Of a DNA stretch of 39,459 bases, positions 8,252 to 19,000 are shown piece after piece (positions within the stretch are counted from its first letter, which is position 1; every line of letters begins with the position of its first letter). Source of the DNA: Hyphomicrobiales bacterium. GTDB lineage: Bacteria > Pseudomonadota > Alphaproteobacteria > Rhizobiales > Devosiaceae. Under the pieces are notes generated by a model. The model was not told the origin of the DNA. It was given only the letters and a program-made list of their open reading frames with translations, and made no database searches. The DNA is taken from assembly GCA_027066315.1 (NCBI GenBank), contig JAMONZ010000053.1:1-39459 (forward strand), in the 5' to 3' direction. Position numbers and translations under genes: made by a program.

Positions 8252-10819
8252 CTAACCATCATCTTCATTACTGCCCAAAAGGACATTCTTCACCTTTTCA
8301 TTTATATCTTTAAGGGTATAAGGCTTACCTAAAAACTCAACAGATCTATTATCGGCAAGATCGTTCCTTACACTTTCTTCAGCATAGCCAGAAACAAAAA
8401 TTACCTTCAAATCTGGCAACCTTTTTCGTATCTCTATTAATAATGTCGGGCCGTCCATTTCAGGCATAACAACATCGGAAATTAGCAAATCAAGATCCCA
8501 ATTAATATCATCGAGTACCTCAAGGGCTTCTTCTCCACCATCTGCTTCAAAAACCTCATACCCAGTTGCAGACAAAGCTCTGGCTGAAAAAGCTCTAACA
8601 GCCTCCTCATCTTCAACAATTAAAATTCTCTCATTTCCAGTTAAGTCTTTCACAACTTTTTTAATTGGAGCGATTTCTTTTGCCATTTCTTCAGATACTG
8701 GAATGTAACGGGGTAAGAAAATGAGGAATTTCGTCCCAACTCCAACAATGCTTTGTGGGTAAATAAAACCACCACTTTGTTTAACAATCCCATAAACTGT
8801 TGAAAGGCCAAGCCCAGTCCCCTCGCCCACTTCTTTAGTTGAGAAAAATGGTTCAAAGATTTTTTCTAAAATCTCTTCACTCATACCAGTGCCAGTATCT
8901 TCAACCTCAATCATTACATATTCAGCCGCAATCATGCCACGAAAGTTAAATTCAGCAGCTTGTTCTGCATTAACATTACTTGTTCTAATTGAAATTTTTC
9001 CTCCATCAGGCATGGCATGGTTTGCATTAACACACAAATTAACAATGACTTGGTCAAACTGAATATTATCAGCCTTCACATTCCATAAATCAACTTGATG
9101 GGTAATTTCTAAAATTGTTTTTTCACGAATTATAGGTTTTATTAGAACTTGTAATTCATCAATTTGTGTTTGCACGTCTAAAATCTGCGGACGTAGAGTT
9201 TGCCTACGAGAAAATGCTAGCAATTGACTCACTAAACCAGCGGCTCGATCGGCACTATCTTTAATTGATTTAATATCATTAAATGATGGATCGGTATTTT
9301 TATGTTTGAGTAATAATAAATCTGAAAAACCGATTATGGCTGTTAAAACATTATTAAAATCATGGGCAATACCACCAGCCAATTCTCCAACTGCGTGCAT
9401 TTTCTGCCCTTGAGCAAATTGCGCCTCCAATTTACGCTGAACACTAGTATCAAGTGCATAAACAATTATCCGCTCATCGCTATCACCAATTTTTTCAGAA
9501 CTTGTGACAAAAATCCGAGCTGCTTTTTCATCTTTTTCTGAAACAATTATATCTATTGGCTCAATATCAGCTTTATTTTCCATTGCCAGTTTTATAGCAT
9601 TTAAAACTTTGTCTTTTGCATCTGGCGCAATAAAATCTACAATTTCTTGATGCTCGATTGCTTTTTCTTCAGCATTTATTCCAAGTGTACGGGCAAATGG
9701 AGCATTTGTCCGAACAATTCTAAAGTTAGAATCAAGCGTTGCAATTGCAAAAGGAGTGTCATTGAAAAATCTTGAGAATCTAACTTCTGCAGCTCTTAAT
9801 CCCTCTTCACTCTCAATCGTGTTTGTTCGATCAAGAACCAATGTCCTTGTTTCTCCAATTTCACCCTCAGCCAAACGTGCAGCACGATGCAAAAGTCGAA
9901 CAGGAAGGCTAGTTCCATCACTATGCACTAAATCAATATCAATAATCTCAGTTCTTATTTCACCATCATTTCTGCCACCCAAAAGTAATGATGATCCATC
10001 TCCTCTAACAATTTCATCCATTGATAAAGCACCAGTTTCAAATTCGGCTAAATCATAACCCAACCAATCTGCAAGTGTTGAGTTGATATATTTAATTCTT
10101 CCATTTGCATCAGATGCAAAAAACCCAGCAGGTGCATGGTCAAGATAATCAATTGCACGCTGTAATTCCAAAAAGATATTTTCCTGAGTATCTTTATCTT
10201 TTGAAATATTCTCGATTGACCACAACACTAAAGGCTTTTTAACCCCTTCAGACTTTGGCAAAGCTCGAACACTAACCCTATACCAAAAAGCACCAGTTTG
10301 CATTTGCTCATCTAAGTTTTCAAGCGGAGTAGTTAGACGAATATCCTCAACGGCAGGACGACCCTCTCTTGCAGCTCTTGATAGGCGATAAATGGCTTCA
10401 CTTGCTTCACTTGCATTGGCAAATAGGCGAGAAACTCCGACAGGTAAGCCGTTAGCCGATTCAAGCGAAAATTCACAATATTGAGCGTTGGCATAAATAA
10501 TTTTTCCCTCTCTCTCGCAAACAACACAACCATAGGGCAAGCTATCAACAATTGCGTTAGAAAGAGTGCGTTTTTTTTCTCCACCAGAGAGTTTTAACAA
10601 ACCTGACGCCAAGGCAAATAAACAAAAAACACCAAGAATAGAAAGAAACCCCAAAATTAGCAAAATAATTTCACCAGGTAAATCTTCCCCATAAAGAAAA
10701 ACTACAACAGCTAGGCCAATAAAAACTAGAGCAAGTAAGATTACCCGCCAAACACCAGATCCGCCATTTGAGTTTATAGCTGTTGGTTCAGGATAATGAT
10801 CTTTATTAAATGAGGCCAC
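8252..10819 (-). CDS. cckA: CckA-like hybrid sensor histidine kinase
   Basis: This hybrid kinase/phosphatase is, by family, the head of the CckA-ChpT-CtrA phosphorelay that controls cell cycle and motility genes in alphaproteobacteria. It has 855 residues: two membrane helices at about 22-72, three PAS-like regions (about 85-215, 220-340, 345-465), and a HisKA domain with the phospho-accepting H486 in [19 protein letters not shown]. An HATPase domain follows ([14 protein letters not shown], then [10 protein letters not shown] and [13 protein letters not shown]). A C-terminal receiver domain has D782 in [13 protein letters not shown]. The [14 protein letters not shown] box is typical of CckA. 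It lies 165 bases downstream of flhB on the same strand; I recall the same fliQ-fliR-flhB-cckA order in Caulobacter. The intervening 10820-10984 is AT-rich and may hold its own promoter. Confidence 0.9.
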   Translation of the reverse strand: MASFNKDHYPEPTAINSNGGSGVWRVILLALVFIGLAVVVFLYGEDLPGEIILLILGFLSILGVFCLFALASGLLKLSGGEKKRTLSNAIVDSLPYGCVVCEREGKIIYANAQYCEFSLESANGLPVGVSRLFANASEASEAIYRLSRAAREGRPAVEDIRLTTPLENLDEQMQTGAFWYRVSVRALPKSEGVKKPLVLWSIENISKDKDTQENIFLELQRAIDYLDHAPAGFFASDANGRIKYINSTLADWLGYDLAEFETGALSMDEIVRGDGSSLLLGGRNDGEIRTEIIDIDLVHSDGTSLPVRLLHRAARLAEGEIGETRTLVLDRTNTIESEEGLRAAEVRFSRFFNDTPFAIATLDSNFRIVRTNAPFARTLGINAEEKAIEHQEIVDFIAPDAKDKVLNAIKLAMENKADIEPIDIIVSEKDEKAARIFVTSSEKIGDSDERIIVYALDTSVQRKLEAQFAQGQKMHAVGELAGGIAHDFNNVLTAIIGFSDLLLLKHKNTDPSFNDIKSIKDSADRAAGLVSQLLAFSRRQTLRPQILDVQTQIDELQVLIKPIIREKTILEITHQVDLWNVKADNIQFDQVIVNLCVNANHAMPDGGKISIRTSNVNAEQAAEFNFRGMIAAEYVMIEVEDTGTGMSEEILEKIFEPFFSTKEVGEGTGLGLSTVYGIVKQSGGFIYPQSIVGVGTKFLIFLPRYIPVSEEMAKEIAPIKKVVKDLTGNERILIVEDEEAVRAFSARALSATGYEVFEADGGEEALEVLDDINWDLDLLISDVVMPEMDGPTLLIEIRKRLPDLKVIFVSGYAEESVRNDLADNRSVEFLGKPYTLKDINEKVKNVLLGSNEDDG

Positions 10820-10984
10820 TTATAATTCCTATTTTAGAGTTTTGGTTTTTCATTATCTATTTACAAAAATCTACTTACAAAAAAACTATTCTTCGAATCA
10901 CTCTTAGATGGTTTTTATACAAAACGGAATCTCTTATAAGCGTATTATTTAAGTTTTTTTATAGATTTTTCTTTTTTAGATTAA

Positions 10985-12061
10985 TTACGAACTCCAATTT
11001 GCCTTTTGTTTAAGTTGCATAACAAACCCAATAACTTTAGCTACGGCTTTAAAATGCTCAGTTGGTATTGGCTGATCTATCTCAGCTGATGCAAATAATG
11101 CCCTTGCTAATGGTGGGTTTTCAACAATTGGAACATCATTATCCTTTGCCATTTCCCTAATTCTAAGGGCAATTTTATCCGCTCCCTTAGCCAAGCAAAT
11201 TGGAGCTTGGGTTGATTTGTCATATTTAAGCGCAACCGCAAAATGGGTCGGGTTGGTGATAATTACTGTTGCATCTGGCACAGAGGACATCATGCGTTTT
11301 TGCGCTCGCTCTTGGCGTATTTGACGAATGCGAGATTTAATCTGAGGATCACCCTCCATTTGTTTGTGCTCATCTCGAACCTCTTTGATTGTCATTTTTT
11401 GTTTTTCCCACCACTTATGTTTTTGGTAAAGGAAATCAGCAAAAGCAATCACAGTTACAACAACTAAAGTTGCCACGAAAATTTGTATTCCTAATTTTTG
11501 AAAAACTAACAAAATCATAGAAGGCTCTAAAGTCACCATTGTTTCTAGTTGATCTCTTTGTGGCCACAAAACAACAAACATCACTAAGCCAACAATTGTT
11601 AGTTTTAAAATGCCTTTGGCAAAGTTTACTAATGCTTCAAGTGAGAATAATCTCTTAAACCCTGCCAGAGGAGAAATTTTTGAAAATTTTGGTTTTATTG
11701 GATCAAGCGAAAGCAACAGTTTATGCTGTACGACATTTGCAACAATCCCCATGCTAGCCAAAAGAGTCATAGGAATAAGCATTATCCCCAAAACACTCCA
11801 AATCAACCCTCTCATAACTGATGAAAAACCTCCCCCACCAACATCATACTGGTCAGCATTGGCCATAACATTACCCAAAACATCTTTTAAAGATGTGCTA
11901 ATTGAAAGCCCCATAATAGCAAATAATAAAGCTGATCCCAACAGCATAAACCATGTTGTTACTTCCTGACTTTTAGCCACATCACCTTTTTTATGTGCAT
12001 CTTCGAGTTTTTTATCAGATGGATCTTCCGTTTTTTCGGACTTATCGGGCTGGTCTGACAT
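10985..12061 (-). CDS. flhB: FlhB, flagellar export apparatus protein / substrate-specificity switch
   Basis: FlhB is an inner-membrane part of the flagellar type III export gate that switches from rod/hook to filament substrates after self-cleavage. It has 358 residues. The hydrophilic N-terminus (SEKTEDPSDKKLEDAHKKGD) is typical, followed by about four membrane helices between residues 30 and 215. The cytoplasmic domain has the autocleavage site NPTH, with N270 as the residue before the cut, in VIITNPTHFAVAL. The downstream PPLARALF stretch is the usual end of the domain. The gene starts one base after the fliR stop; a run of seven Gs just ahead of its ATG, inside the fliR end, serves as a strong ribosome binding site. 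Confidence 0.96.
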   Translation of the reverse strand: MSDQPDKSEKTEDPSDKKLEDAHKKGDVAKSQEVTTWFMLLGSALLFAIMGLSISTSLKDVLGNVMANADQYDVGGGGFSSVMRGLIWSVLGIMLIPMTLLASMGIVANVVQHKLLLSLDPIKPKFSKISPLAGFKRLFSLEALVNFAKGILKLTIVGLVMFVVLWPQRDQLETMVTLEPSMILLVFQKLGIQIFVATLVVVTVIAFADFLYQKHKWWEKQKMTIKEVRDEHKQMEGDPQIKSRIRQIRQERAQKRMMSSVPDATVIITNPTHFAVALKYDKSTQAPICLAKGADKIALRIREMAKDNDVPIVENPPLARALFASAEIDQPIPTEHFKAVAKVIGFVMQLKQKANWSS

Positions 12062-12062
12062 T

Positions 12063-12836
12063 TCACCCCCCCATAATCATGATTAGTTGACTTTCAATAT
12101 GGAGCAGATACCAGCCCATTATTGAGGTCAATAAAAATGCAAACAATACTAGGCCAAGACCAATATTTGCTGGCATTGCAACAAAAAACACCTGAACTTG
12201 AGGCATTAAACGAGCTAAAATCCCTAAGCCCAAATAAAAGACAAGCCCAAAAACTATGAATGGAGCAGCCATTTGCACCCCAATGACAAAGGCACTAGCA
12301 ACCACACTTACTGCTAAGGTCGCACTATCGTCCAGCATTAATAGCCCACCAGGGACAAATGTTTCATAGCTAGAATAAACAGCTGCCAAAATTAGATGAT
12401 GCAAATCTGTTGCAAAAATAAGCATAATTCCAACCAAAGATAAAAAATTACCAATCAAAGCCCCTTGCATTCCATTTTGAGTTGGATCAGCCGTCTGCGC
12501 CATACTCAAACCAAGCTGAAAAGCAATAATCGTGCCAGCTGTTTGTGTGCTTGAAACCATAAATCTACCTAATGTTCCAAGTATTAGCCCAACGATAACC
12601 TCTTGAATAAGTAACCCCAAAACCCCAAAAATATTACTTTGCCCAAGCGGCGGTAAATGTGGGGAAACCAAAGGAAACAACACCATAGAAAATGCAAGCG
12701 CAAAACCTAGGCGCATTCTGCTAGGAATAAGAGATTCTCCAAAAGCAGGCATAAGCATAAGCATTGTACCAACTCGAGCAAAAATCAGCATATAAAGATA
12801 AGCCGTTTCTGGAAGCCAATTTAGCCCAATATTCAT
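12063..12836 (-). CDS. fliR: FliR, flagellar export gate protein
   Basis: FliR is an integral membrane component of the FliPQR export channel. It has 257 residues, the expected length, and is hydrophobic with about six membrane segments. Family features include the N-terminal FARVGTMLMLMPAFGE stretch, then MRLGFALAFSMVLFPLV, QEVIVGLILG and MAAPFIVFGLVFYLGLGILA. The MPQVQVFFVAMPANIGLG block near the C-terminus is one of the best-conserved parts of FliR. It is 15 bases downstream of fliQ and one base upstream of flhB, in the standard fliQ-fliR-flhB order. Confidence 0.96.
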   Translation of the reverse strand: MNIGLNWLPETAYLYMLIFARVGTMLMLMPAFGESLIPSRMRLGFALAFSMVLFPLVSPHLPPLGQSNIFGVLGLLIQEVIVGLILGTLGRFMVSSTQTAGTIIAFQLGLSMAQTADPTQNGMQGALIGNFLSLVGIMLIFATDLHHLILAAVYSSYETFVPGGLLMLDDSATLAVSVVASAFVIGVQMAAPFIVFGLVFYLGLGILARLMPQVQVFFVAMPANIGLGLVLFAFLLTSIMGWYLLHIESQLIMIMGG

Positions 12837-12851
12837 GTTGTTTTCATAAAA

Positions 12852-13118
12852 CTATCCACCACTCACAATGAGTTCCATAGCTTTTTTCATATAAGTAGAT
12901 AAAGTTGCCCCCATGAATGGAAGCGTCAACATCATGGTGAAAAAAATTGCCAAAATTTTTGGCACAAACACCAAAGTCATTTCTTGGATTTGCGTAAGAG
13001 CTTGAAACAAAGCAATTACAACACCAACTAACAGCCCGACAATCATAATAGGAGAAGCAACAAAGATTAAAACCCAAAGGCCATCTCGTGCAAAGTCAAG
13101 AACCTGCGCTCCACTCAT
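12852..13118 (-). CDS. fliQ: FliQ, flagellar export gate protein
   Basis: FliQ is the small two-helix membrane subunit that packs around FliP-FliR in the export gate. It has 88 residues with two hydrophobic segments, about 17-37 (SPIMIVGLLVGVVIALFQAL) and 52-72. The motif ALTQIQEMTLVFVPKI between them is the hallmark of FliQ. A second open frame over the same DNA (down from 13077) has no family character and is a shadow. It lies 62 bases downstream of fliE and just ahead of fliR. Confidence 0.95.
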   Translation of the reverse strand: MSGAQVLDFARDGLWVLIFVASPIMIVGLLVGVVIALFQALTQIQEMTLVFVPKILAIFFTMMLTLPFMGATLSTYMKKAMELIVSGG

Positions 13119-13180
13119 GTCGTTTATCTCCTGCTTAATAGAAAAACAACGCTAATGTGATTCCATCTATAACATCAAGT

Positions 13181-13504
13181 TTAGATAGGCATACGCATGA
13201 TTTCTTCATAGGCTTTTATTACCCTATCACGAATTGTTACCATGCTCTCGATAGCAATTTCAGTTTCAGCAATGGCGGTCACAACATCAACAATATTGGC
13301 ATTTCCATTCACTAAGTCTAACGAGGCTTGGTCCGAAACCTGACCTAGTTCAACTACCCCTTGCACATTTTGTGCAACCATATCAGCAAAGCCAACTTTA
13401 CTTTCATCAGCAGGTTTTATATCTGCTCCCACATTACCAGTATTGGATATTAGCTTTTGTGCCTGCCCATAGGCTGAAGTTGCAGCGTTAAATGTAATGC
13501 TCAT
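13181..13504 (-). CDS. fliE: FliE, MS ring-rod junction protein
   Basis: FliE joins the MS ring to the proximal rod and is the first exported flagellar substrate. The protein has 107 residues, typical for FliE. The C-terminal half is helical and ends in IESMVTIRDRVIKAYEEIM RMPI-like sequence: the RD.V..AY.EI..M.I pattern at the extreme C-terminus is diagnostic. The central VDVVTAIAETEIAIE segment also fits. It lies 15 bases downstream of flgC within flgB-flgC-fliE, the usual order. Confidence 0.93.
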   Translation of the reverse strand: MSITFNAATSAYGQAQKLISNTGNVGADIKPADESKVGFADMVAQNVQGVVELGQVSDQASLDLVNGNANIVDVVTAIAETEIAIESMVTIRDRVIKAYEEIMRMPI

Positions 13505-13519
13505 TATTATAAATCCCTA

Positions 13520-13933
13520 TTAACCACGCAAAATATCAAGTGTTCTACCCATCATCTGTCGAGATGCAGTAATCACGTTTAAATTAGCCTCATAAGTTCT
13601 TTGTGCTTCACGCATATCCATCTGCTCAACCAAAGAATTGATATTTGGATACCTAACATATCCACGCTCATCAGCTGCTGGGTGACCGGGCTCATATTTA
13701 GTTTCAAAATCAGAATTATCCATTTGAATTTTCCCAATTTTCACCTCATAGGCATTAAGCTCACTATTAAATTCAGCTCTAAGTGATGGAATTCTACGTC
13801 GATAAGGGTCTTCATTTGGTGTTTTTGCCGCAGAATCAGCATTGGCAATATTCTCCGCAATCACTCTCATTCTTGCAGATTGTGCATGCAATCCAGATGC
13901 TGATATTTTTAATGAATTCAAAAAGTCACTCAT
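13520..13933 (-). CDS. flgC: FlgC, proximal rod protein
   Basis: FlgC is one of the proximal rod proteins of the basal body, exported through the type III apparatus. It has 137 residues, the family size. The N-terminal heptad-type segment ISASGLHAQSARMRVIAENI is followed by ANADS, matching the rod/hook N-terminal motif. The centre has YEPGHPAADERGYVRYPNIN, which is the diagnostic FlgC stretch. The C-terminus has MREAQRTYEANLNVITASRQ. It starts 20 bases after flgB. No signal peptide is present, as expected for a type III substrate. Confidence 0.97.
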   Translation of the reverse strand: MSDFLNSLKISASGLHAQSARMRVIAENIANADSAAKTPNEDPYRRRIPSLRAEFNSELNAYEVKIGKIQMDNSDFETKYEPGHPAADERGYVRYPNINSLVEQMDMREAQRTYEANLNVITASRQMMGRTLDILRG

Positions 13934-13953
13934 GTTTTTTCCCTAAAGTTATT

Positions 13954-14355
13954 CTATCTACCAAGCGCAGAGCGATAAAGCCCCATTGAGCGAGTATAAA
14001 GCGTCGTCACCATCTGATAATCCAGCTGGTTTGCTGTTACCTTCATCATCTCATCTTCAAGCGTAACTGCATTCCCCTCTGGTGTGACTTCAAAGCTATT
14101 CATACGCTGTGCGCCAAAACCACCGTTCGAGCCGATAGATATTTGCAAATGTTTTGTGTTTGTTGTGCTAGTTGTAACTTGCGCTACAGAAAACTGCCCC
14201 AATTGCTGTTTAAAGCTAAAGGCTTTTAAATCACGACCCTGATAACCTGGAGTTTCTGCATTAGCTACATTTTCAGCTAGCAGACCTTGCCTATCCTGAT
14301 GCCAATGCATTTTTTGTTTCATAGCCGAGAATAACGGCAATTCAGCAATGCCCAT
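13954..14355 (-). CDS. flgB: FlgB, proximal rod protein
   Basis: FlgB is the rod protein nearest the MS ring. It has 133 residues. The N-terminal part includes HWHQDRQGLLAENVANAETP followed by GYQGRDLKAF, the family signature, and the C-terminus (MMKVTANQLDYQMVTTLYTR) fits the rod C-terminal helix. It is the first gene of the minus-strand operon flgB-flgC-fliE-fliQ-fliR-flhB-cckA. The gap upstream separates it from the divergent fliO and carries two GGCA-N5-TGCC palindromes. Confidence 0.95.
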   Translation of the reverse strand: MGIAELPLFSAMKQKMHWHQDRQGLLAENVANAETPGYQGRDLKAFSFKQQLGQFSVAQVTTSTTNTKHLQISIGSNGGFGAQRMNSFEVTPEGNAVTLEDEMMKVTANQLDYQMVTTLYTRSMGLYRSALGR

Positions 14356-14399
14356 AAATTTTCCTAACTAGAGTTACATTCCAAAGACACTCAACAACT

Positions 14400-14414
14400 G
14401 GGCAAATTCTGCCC
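14400..14414. promoter_or_regulatory. GGCA-N5-TGCC palindrome, ftr-like site 1 (flgB/fliO gap)
   Basis: GGGCA AATTC TGCCC is a perfect five-base inverted repeat 45 bases upstream of flgB. The same GGCA-N5-TGCC core occurs in the other two divergent flagellar gaps. It resembles the FlbD-binding ftr elements of Caulobacter as I recall them (GGC..AAA..GC core). I see no convincing sigma-54 promoter on either strand in this gap. Confidence 0.5.
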
Positions 14415-14493
14415 CTTTATGGTTAAAAAAGAGTTAACCGAGCAGTAGTAAAGAAGAGTTAATGGGCTTTTTACAGGTAATATTTATTTTACT

Positions 14494-14508
14494 AGGCAAG
14501 TTTTGCCT
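14494..14508. promoter_or_regulatory. GGCA-N5-TGCC palindrome, ftr-like site 2 (flgB/fliO gap)
   Basis: AGGCAA GTT TTGCCT, a perfect six-base inverted repeat 72 bases before the fliO ATG, shares the core of site 1. With site 1 it gives one palindrome near each of the two divergent operons, which suits a bidirectional operator region. Confidence 0.5.
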
Positions 14509-14579
14509 TTTTGGTGTAAAGTTTAGCCAATTAATTTCGTAATATCGCAGATTTTTCTTTTAGATTGGTAGAGTGTTTT

Positions 14580-15167
14580 ATGAATAGTTTTATTAAAGGT
14601 CTTTTTGGCGATATGGGTGGCGGCATATTGGCTGGTGTGCTGGCACTAGTTATAGTAATTGCTTTAATTGTTTTTCTTGTATGGGCATTAAAAATCTTAC
14701 TTGAGGCCACATCAAAAGTTGGGAGAGGTAATAACAAGCGTTTAAGCGTTACTGAATCCCTCACAATCAATCAAAAGCACCAGCTTGTTTTAGTAAAGCG
14801 TGATAATATTGAGCATTTATTATTACTTGGCGGAACCAATGAACTTGTTGTTGAGAGCAATATTTCTGCAAAACAAGCTCATTTGTTAGAAAAAAAATCC
14901 CCTCCCAGCAAAGCACAAAAAGAAATGAGCAATCTGGGCAAAAAAATAAATCAAAAACTTGCCAAAACTAACGATATAAAAGCACCTAAAATAAAAACAA
15001 ACGAAAATAGCTCAAATGCTGATTTAGCTAATGTTTCCTTGCGTCATACTGGCCTATTACGACGCTCAAAAAATGATACCTCAACAATCAATCCCCAGAC
15101 TTTTAAGGAAAAAAGTCAAATTCAGAGGCGAAGAAGCTCCGACTCAGATATAGGTAATGCTGACTAA
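14580..15167 (+). CDS. fliO: FliO, flagellar export apparatus assembly protein
   Basis: FliO is a small bitopic membrane protein that helps FliP assemble into the export gate. I start at ATG 14580 (195 codons), because the upstream in-frame TTG at 14565 adds only five residues. A glycine-rich start leads into one membrane helix at about residues 18-43 (GVLALVIVIALIVFLVWALK). The cytoplasmic part carries the FliO core RLSVTESLTINQKHQLVLVK followed by RDNIEHLLLLGG. A long polar C-terminal tail with many K, S and N residues follows, with no recognisable domain. fliP follows 53 bases downstream, supporting the call. Confidence 0.88.
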   Translation: MNSFIKGLFGDMGGGILAGVLALVIVIALIVFLVWALKILLEATSKVGRGNNKRLSVTESLTINQKHQLVLVKRDNIEHLLLLGGTNELVVESNISAKQAHLLEKKSPPSKAQKEMSNLGKKINQKLAKTNDIKAPKIKTNENSSNADLANVSLRHTGLLRRSKNDTSTINPQTFKEKSQIQRRRSSDSDIGNAD

Positions 15168-15220
15168 GACATTCTCATCTCTATGTTAGCGATTGAGGGT
15201 ATATATAAATACTAACAAAA

Positions 15221-16030
15221 GTGGCATTAGTGGCGTTGCAAAAACAAAGAATAAATCAAAGGTACAAAAATAATTGGCTTTTAGATTTTTTTAAAAACAG
15301 AAAAATCTTAAAGCTAATGATTGCACTTGGCTTTTTTTTAGTACCAAGTATTGCCTTTGGCCAAGATATATCAATTGATTTTGGTGATGATGCCACCCTA
15401 ACCGAGCGAGCAGTTCAGTTAATTGGCTTGGTAAGTGTTTTGGCACTTGCACCTTCAATTTTGGTTATGGTCACCAGTTTTGCAAGGATTGTCGTAGTCC
15501 TTTCACTTTTACGCACAGCAATTGGTTTGCAAACTGCCCCACCAAACTCAGTTATGATCTCACTCGCACTTTTCCTTACAGCATTTGTTATGGCTCCAAC
15601 TTTTCAAATTTCGTATGATGAAGGAGTTGCTCCATTAATTGATGGGAAGATAGAATTTGCTGAGGCTTTTGATAAATCAGCCGCCCCAATACATACATTC
15701 ATGCTCTCAAATGTTAGAGAAAAAGATGTTGGCTTATTTATGGATTTAGCTCAAGAGCCTATCCCAGAAGAGCCAGAGGCATTGCCATTACACGTCTTAG
15801 TACCAGCTTTTATGATCTCTGAACTCAGAAGAGCGTTTGAAATAGGGTTTTTATTATTCGTACCATTTATCATTATAGATATGGTCGTAGCATCTGTCCT
15901 GATGTCTATGGGTATGATGATGCTTCCACCCATTGTGATTTCTTTACCCTTTAAACTAATATTTTTTGTGCTAGTCGATGGTTGGCATTTGGTTGCAGGC
16001 TCTTTGGTAAGAAGTTTCAACCCAATATAG
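15221..16030 (+). CDS. fliP: FliP, flagellar export gate protein
   Basis: FliP forms the core of the export gate with FliQ and FliR. Diagnostic sequence is MVTSFARIVVVLSLLRTAIG followed by LQTAPPNSVMISLALFLTAF, then VPAFMISELRRAFEIGFLLF and VASVLMSMGMMMLPP. The cleavable signal peptide typical of FliP is visible: a hydrophobic stretch ending at PSIAFGQD. The start is uncertain. The GTG at 15221 gives 269 residues with a 32-residue extension ahead of the signal peptide; an in-frame ATG at 15317 places the signal peptide right at the N-terminus and gives 237 residues, nearer the family's length. Neither has a clear Shine-Dalgarno sequence. It converges on the TPR gene 23 bases away. Confidence 0.94.
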   Translation: MALVALQKQRINQRYKNNWLLDFFKNRKILKLMIALGFFLVPSIAFGQDISIDFGDDATLTERAVQLIGLVSVLALAPSILVMVTSFARIVVVLSLLRTAIGLQTAPPNSVMISLALFLTAFVMAPTFQISYDEGVAPLIDGKIEFAEAFDKSAAPIHTFMLSNVREKDVGLFMDLAQEPIPEEPEALPLHVLVPAFMISELRRAFEIGFLLFVPFIIIDMVVASVLMSMGMMMLPPIVISLPFKLIFFVLVDGWHLVAGSLVRSFNPI

Positions 16031-16053
16031 CTTAAGTTTTTTTAGATTATAAA

Positions 16054-19000
16054 CTATTGAGCAGGAGTTGGCGATAAAGCTCCATCAGCCCCATAACTTT
16101 CATTATAAGCATTTAAAAATGCTTTAAGCGAATTAGCATTTGCAACTTGTTGTGCTACTTTTTTAAACTCAAGCGAAGAAGAATTAACCTGCCCAGTTAC
16201 AAAATCAAATATACCCCATTCTTGCGATAATGACATTAATTCCCCGTATTTCAGGCGCAAACGAGTTAACCCAATCTGGTCATCGCTCAAAACAAAACCA
16301 ACACCAGCTTTTATTATATTAGCCCTTGCTCCATTACTCAGGCTAGGGTTTGATAATTCGCTTTCATATAATTGTTCAATTATCTCAGCCGATTTTTGGT
16401 ATCTTTTACTCTTCCAATGTGCATCAATTTTCAATAAAGAAGCATCTTTGCCACTAATGCTAGACAGCATATCAATGGCTAATTCTTCTCGCCCAACATC
16501 TATCAACGCCCTTGCCTCAAGGATACGCCTTTGGCGTTGCAAACTTAGCGGAATTCCAGATAGTTGAGTATCGTTTAAAACAGCTATAGCTTTTTGAGGA
16601 AGCCTATCAGCAAGATATATCACAGCTAAATCTGCTGCGATTTGCGCTTTTGCTACCCCGTCAAGCCTTTCATCAACTTGATATTGCAACAATTCACTTG
16701 CCTGCTCTAATAGATCAACCTTAACTAACCTGCGAGCAAGGCTTCTAATCATTTCATCTCCCCTAGCCCCAGCTGGAGTTAAGTAACGATAATCATAATA
16801 TAAAGAAAGTGCCTCAATTGGAGGCAATTGTTCTGCCTCTCCATTAAGAAATAAATTTGCAAAAACTGCTTGCGACTTATCCAGCAATGAGTTTGCAGCT
16901 TCACTTGTTGGGTGAGTTTTTACTACCTGTTTGCTAACTTCAAATGCTTCTCGAAACGATCCTGTGTCAAAATACAAATCGCCCAAAAGACCATTCATTT
17001 TTACTTCTAAATCATCTCCACGCCAAATCATAGCTTCAAAAGCAAGAGCCTCTGCCCCTTTAAAGCTATCTAGTCGCCCCATACGCTTTAAAATTAACAT
17101 AGTATAATAAACCGCTTTTGCTTTTGTTGGTCTATTATCTGCAGATATAACCTGCCCCAACCCCTCAAGAGCTAAATCAAAACGACCTTCAGCTTCATCA
17201 ATGCGAGCTAATAATATCTTAAACTCATTTATTTGCTGAACATTCTGATCCTTTGCATCGAATAAAGTAATAAACCGAGTAGCATTAGCTATATCAAAAA
17301 CCTCTAATGCCGCCTCGCTAGCAGCCAAATAAAACTCTGTTTTTACCCATTTGGGATAATCTGTAATAATAATTTCTGCTGATAAAGCATCTTTTAGAGC
17401 AGCTGCAAAATTACCTAATTTGACTTGCGTAATTGTTCGCCAAATCATCGCATCAATATCATCTTCAATCGCAGCAGACTTAAGCAAGGAATTTGCCTCT
17501 TTTAACCTTGAGGCCATAATGTTAGCAGCAGCACGAGTAATGGCCAGCTCCACTCCCAAATCTCCAAATGTCTGCTCTTTATCTATTACATTAAGCATGC
17601 CAAGTGCTTCATAATATAACTGATTTGCCAAATAATATTGCGCCAACTGCAGTCGTACAGCACCAATAGAATTCCTCTCAGCCTCATCAATTCGCTGCAT
17701 TATCTCTTTTTGTTTTTCAAAAAACTGCTCCGGCTCTTTCTCAATCAGTGGGCTAAGGTTTAAAAACCCTTCCCTTTTTGAGCTAACCTGCCATTCCTCT
17801 CCCCTTGACCTTGCACCCTTAGAAGTTGAAACAATCAAGCCTTTTTTTGCGCTTATAATCACCTCACCATCAATAATTTCAACGATTACATCATCATGCA
17901 ATGGCTTAATAACCAACCCATGCACCGATCTAAGCGCATTAAAGTCTACCAATGATAAATCTCGAGCAACACCAATAGCGGGCGGATAACTTGTTACCAC
18001 CTCTAATATATCGCCTACCAATGGATCACGTATTTGATGAACATTTGCCGCTCGTTTAAGGTCTGCAACAATTTCAAACAAACCTTCTTTGCTTTGTTTT
18101 CTGTCCAAACTAATAAGCTCAAGTGGACTTAACACCACATCACCTAAAGACAGCACCCATGATTGCCCCTCAGATCCAAGAGTAGCTAGCCTATTTGTGC
18201 GTAAATCTATACGAACAATTGAGGTTTGCCCTGCCCCAACAACCGAAAATTCACTTGCAATAGAAGAAAATTCTTTAGTTTTTGCAGGTTCTCCAATTAC
18301 TGCCTCAGTATCAAACACCATCCAAAGCATATCTCCACGGCGAAAAACTGCCGCCGCAGTATCTTGCTCAAACGGAAAAGTTAAGCGAATTGTTGAGCCG
18401 ATTTGCTCAACTAGTGGAGTTATTGTTACTTTCTTGTCAGTTTGAATATCAATATGGGTATCTTCATTATTAGCTTCAATCAAATCTACTGTTGACTTCT
18501 CACTTTCTTGTCGCACAGCAGTTTCTGGCAATAAAGAAGCTAAATCCACCTCTTGTGGGTTTTTAACATTAAGATCAATGTCAATTATATATTGATTTTT
18601 TGAGACTTCATAAAAGCGAGGCGTAATTTGCTTTTCAAGTTCAAATATTATTTTACTGCCATTTTCACTAACTATTCCATCAACGCTAATAATCCCATTT
18701 GGCAAGTCAGATTTCAATTCACTTAAATCAACAGCAACTGGCCAATCAAATAGCAACTCACCTTTTTGCTCAAGAAATGAATAACTCGCCTTTACATCAA
18801 TGCTCCAATCAATAATTAGCCGAACAAAGGTTGGGTGACGACCCAGCTTTACAATTGCAGTTGGGTTATTAACCTTGATAAATTCCTGCTTTTGTTTTTG
18901 TTGCGCAATGAACAAAGCGTTTTTAGCACGAGAGGATAACTCCTCAACCACCTCTGTTGGAAGTGAAGGCAACATCCCCTGCCAGTCAGATGGAAGAATA

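Noticed and set aside
12844-13077. 77-codon minus-strand frame over fliQ
   Set aside because: It is a shifted frame of fliQ; the FliQ frame has the ALTQIQEMTLVFVPKI motif and this one does not.
14509-14530. Possible sigma-54 promoter for fliO (TTTTGGTGTAAAGTTTAGCC)
   Set aside because: The GG-to-GC spacing is 13 bases instead of 12 and the rest of the consensus is poor.
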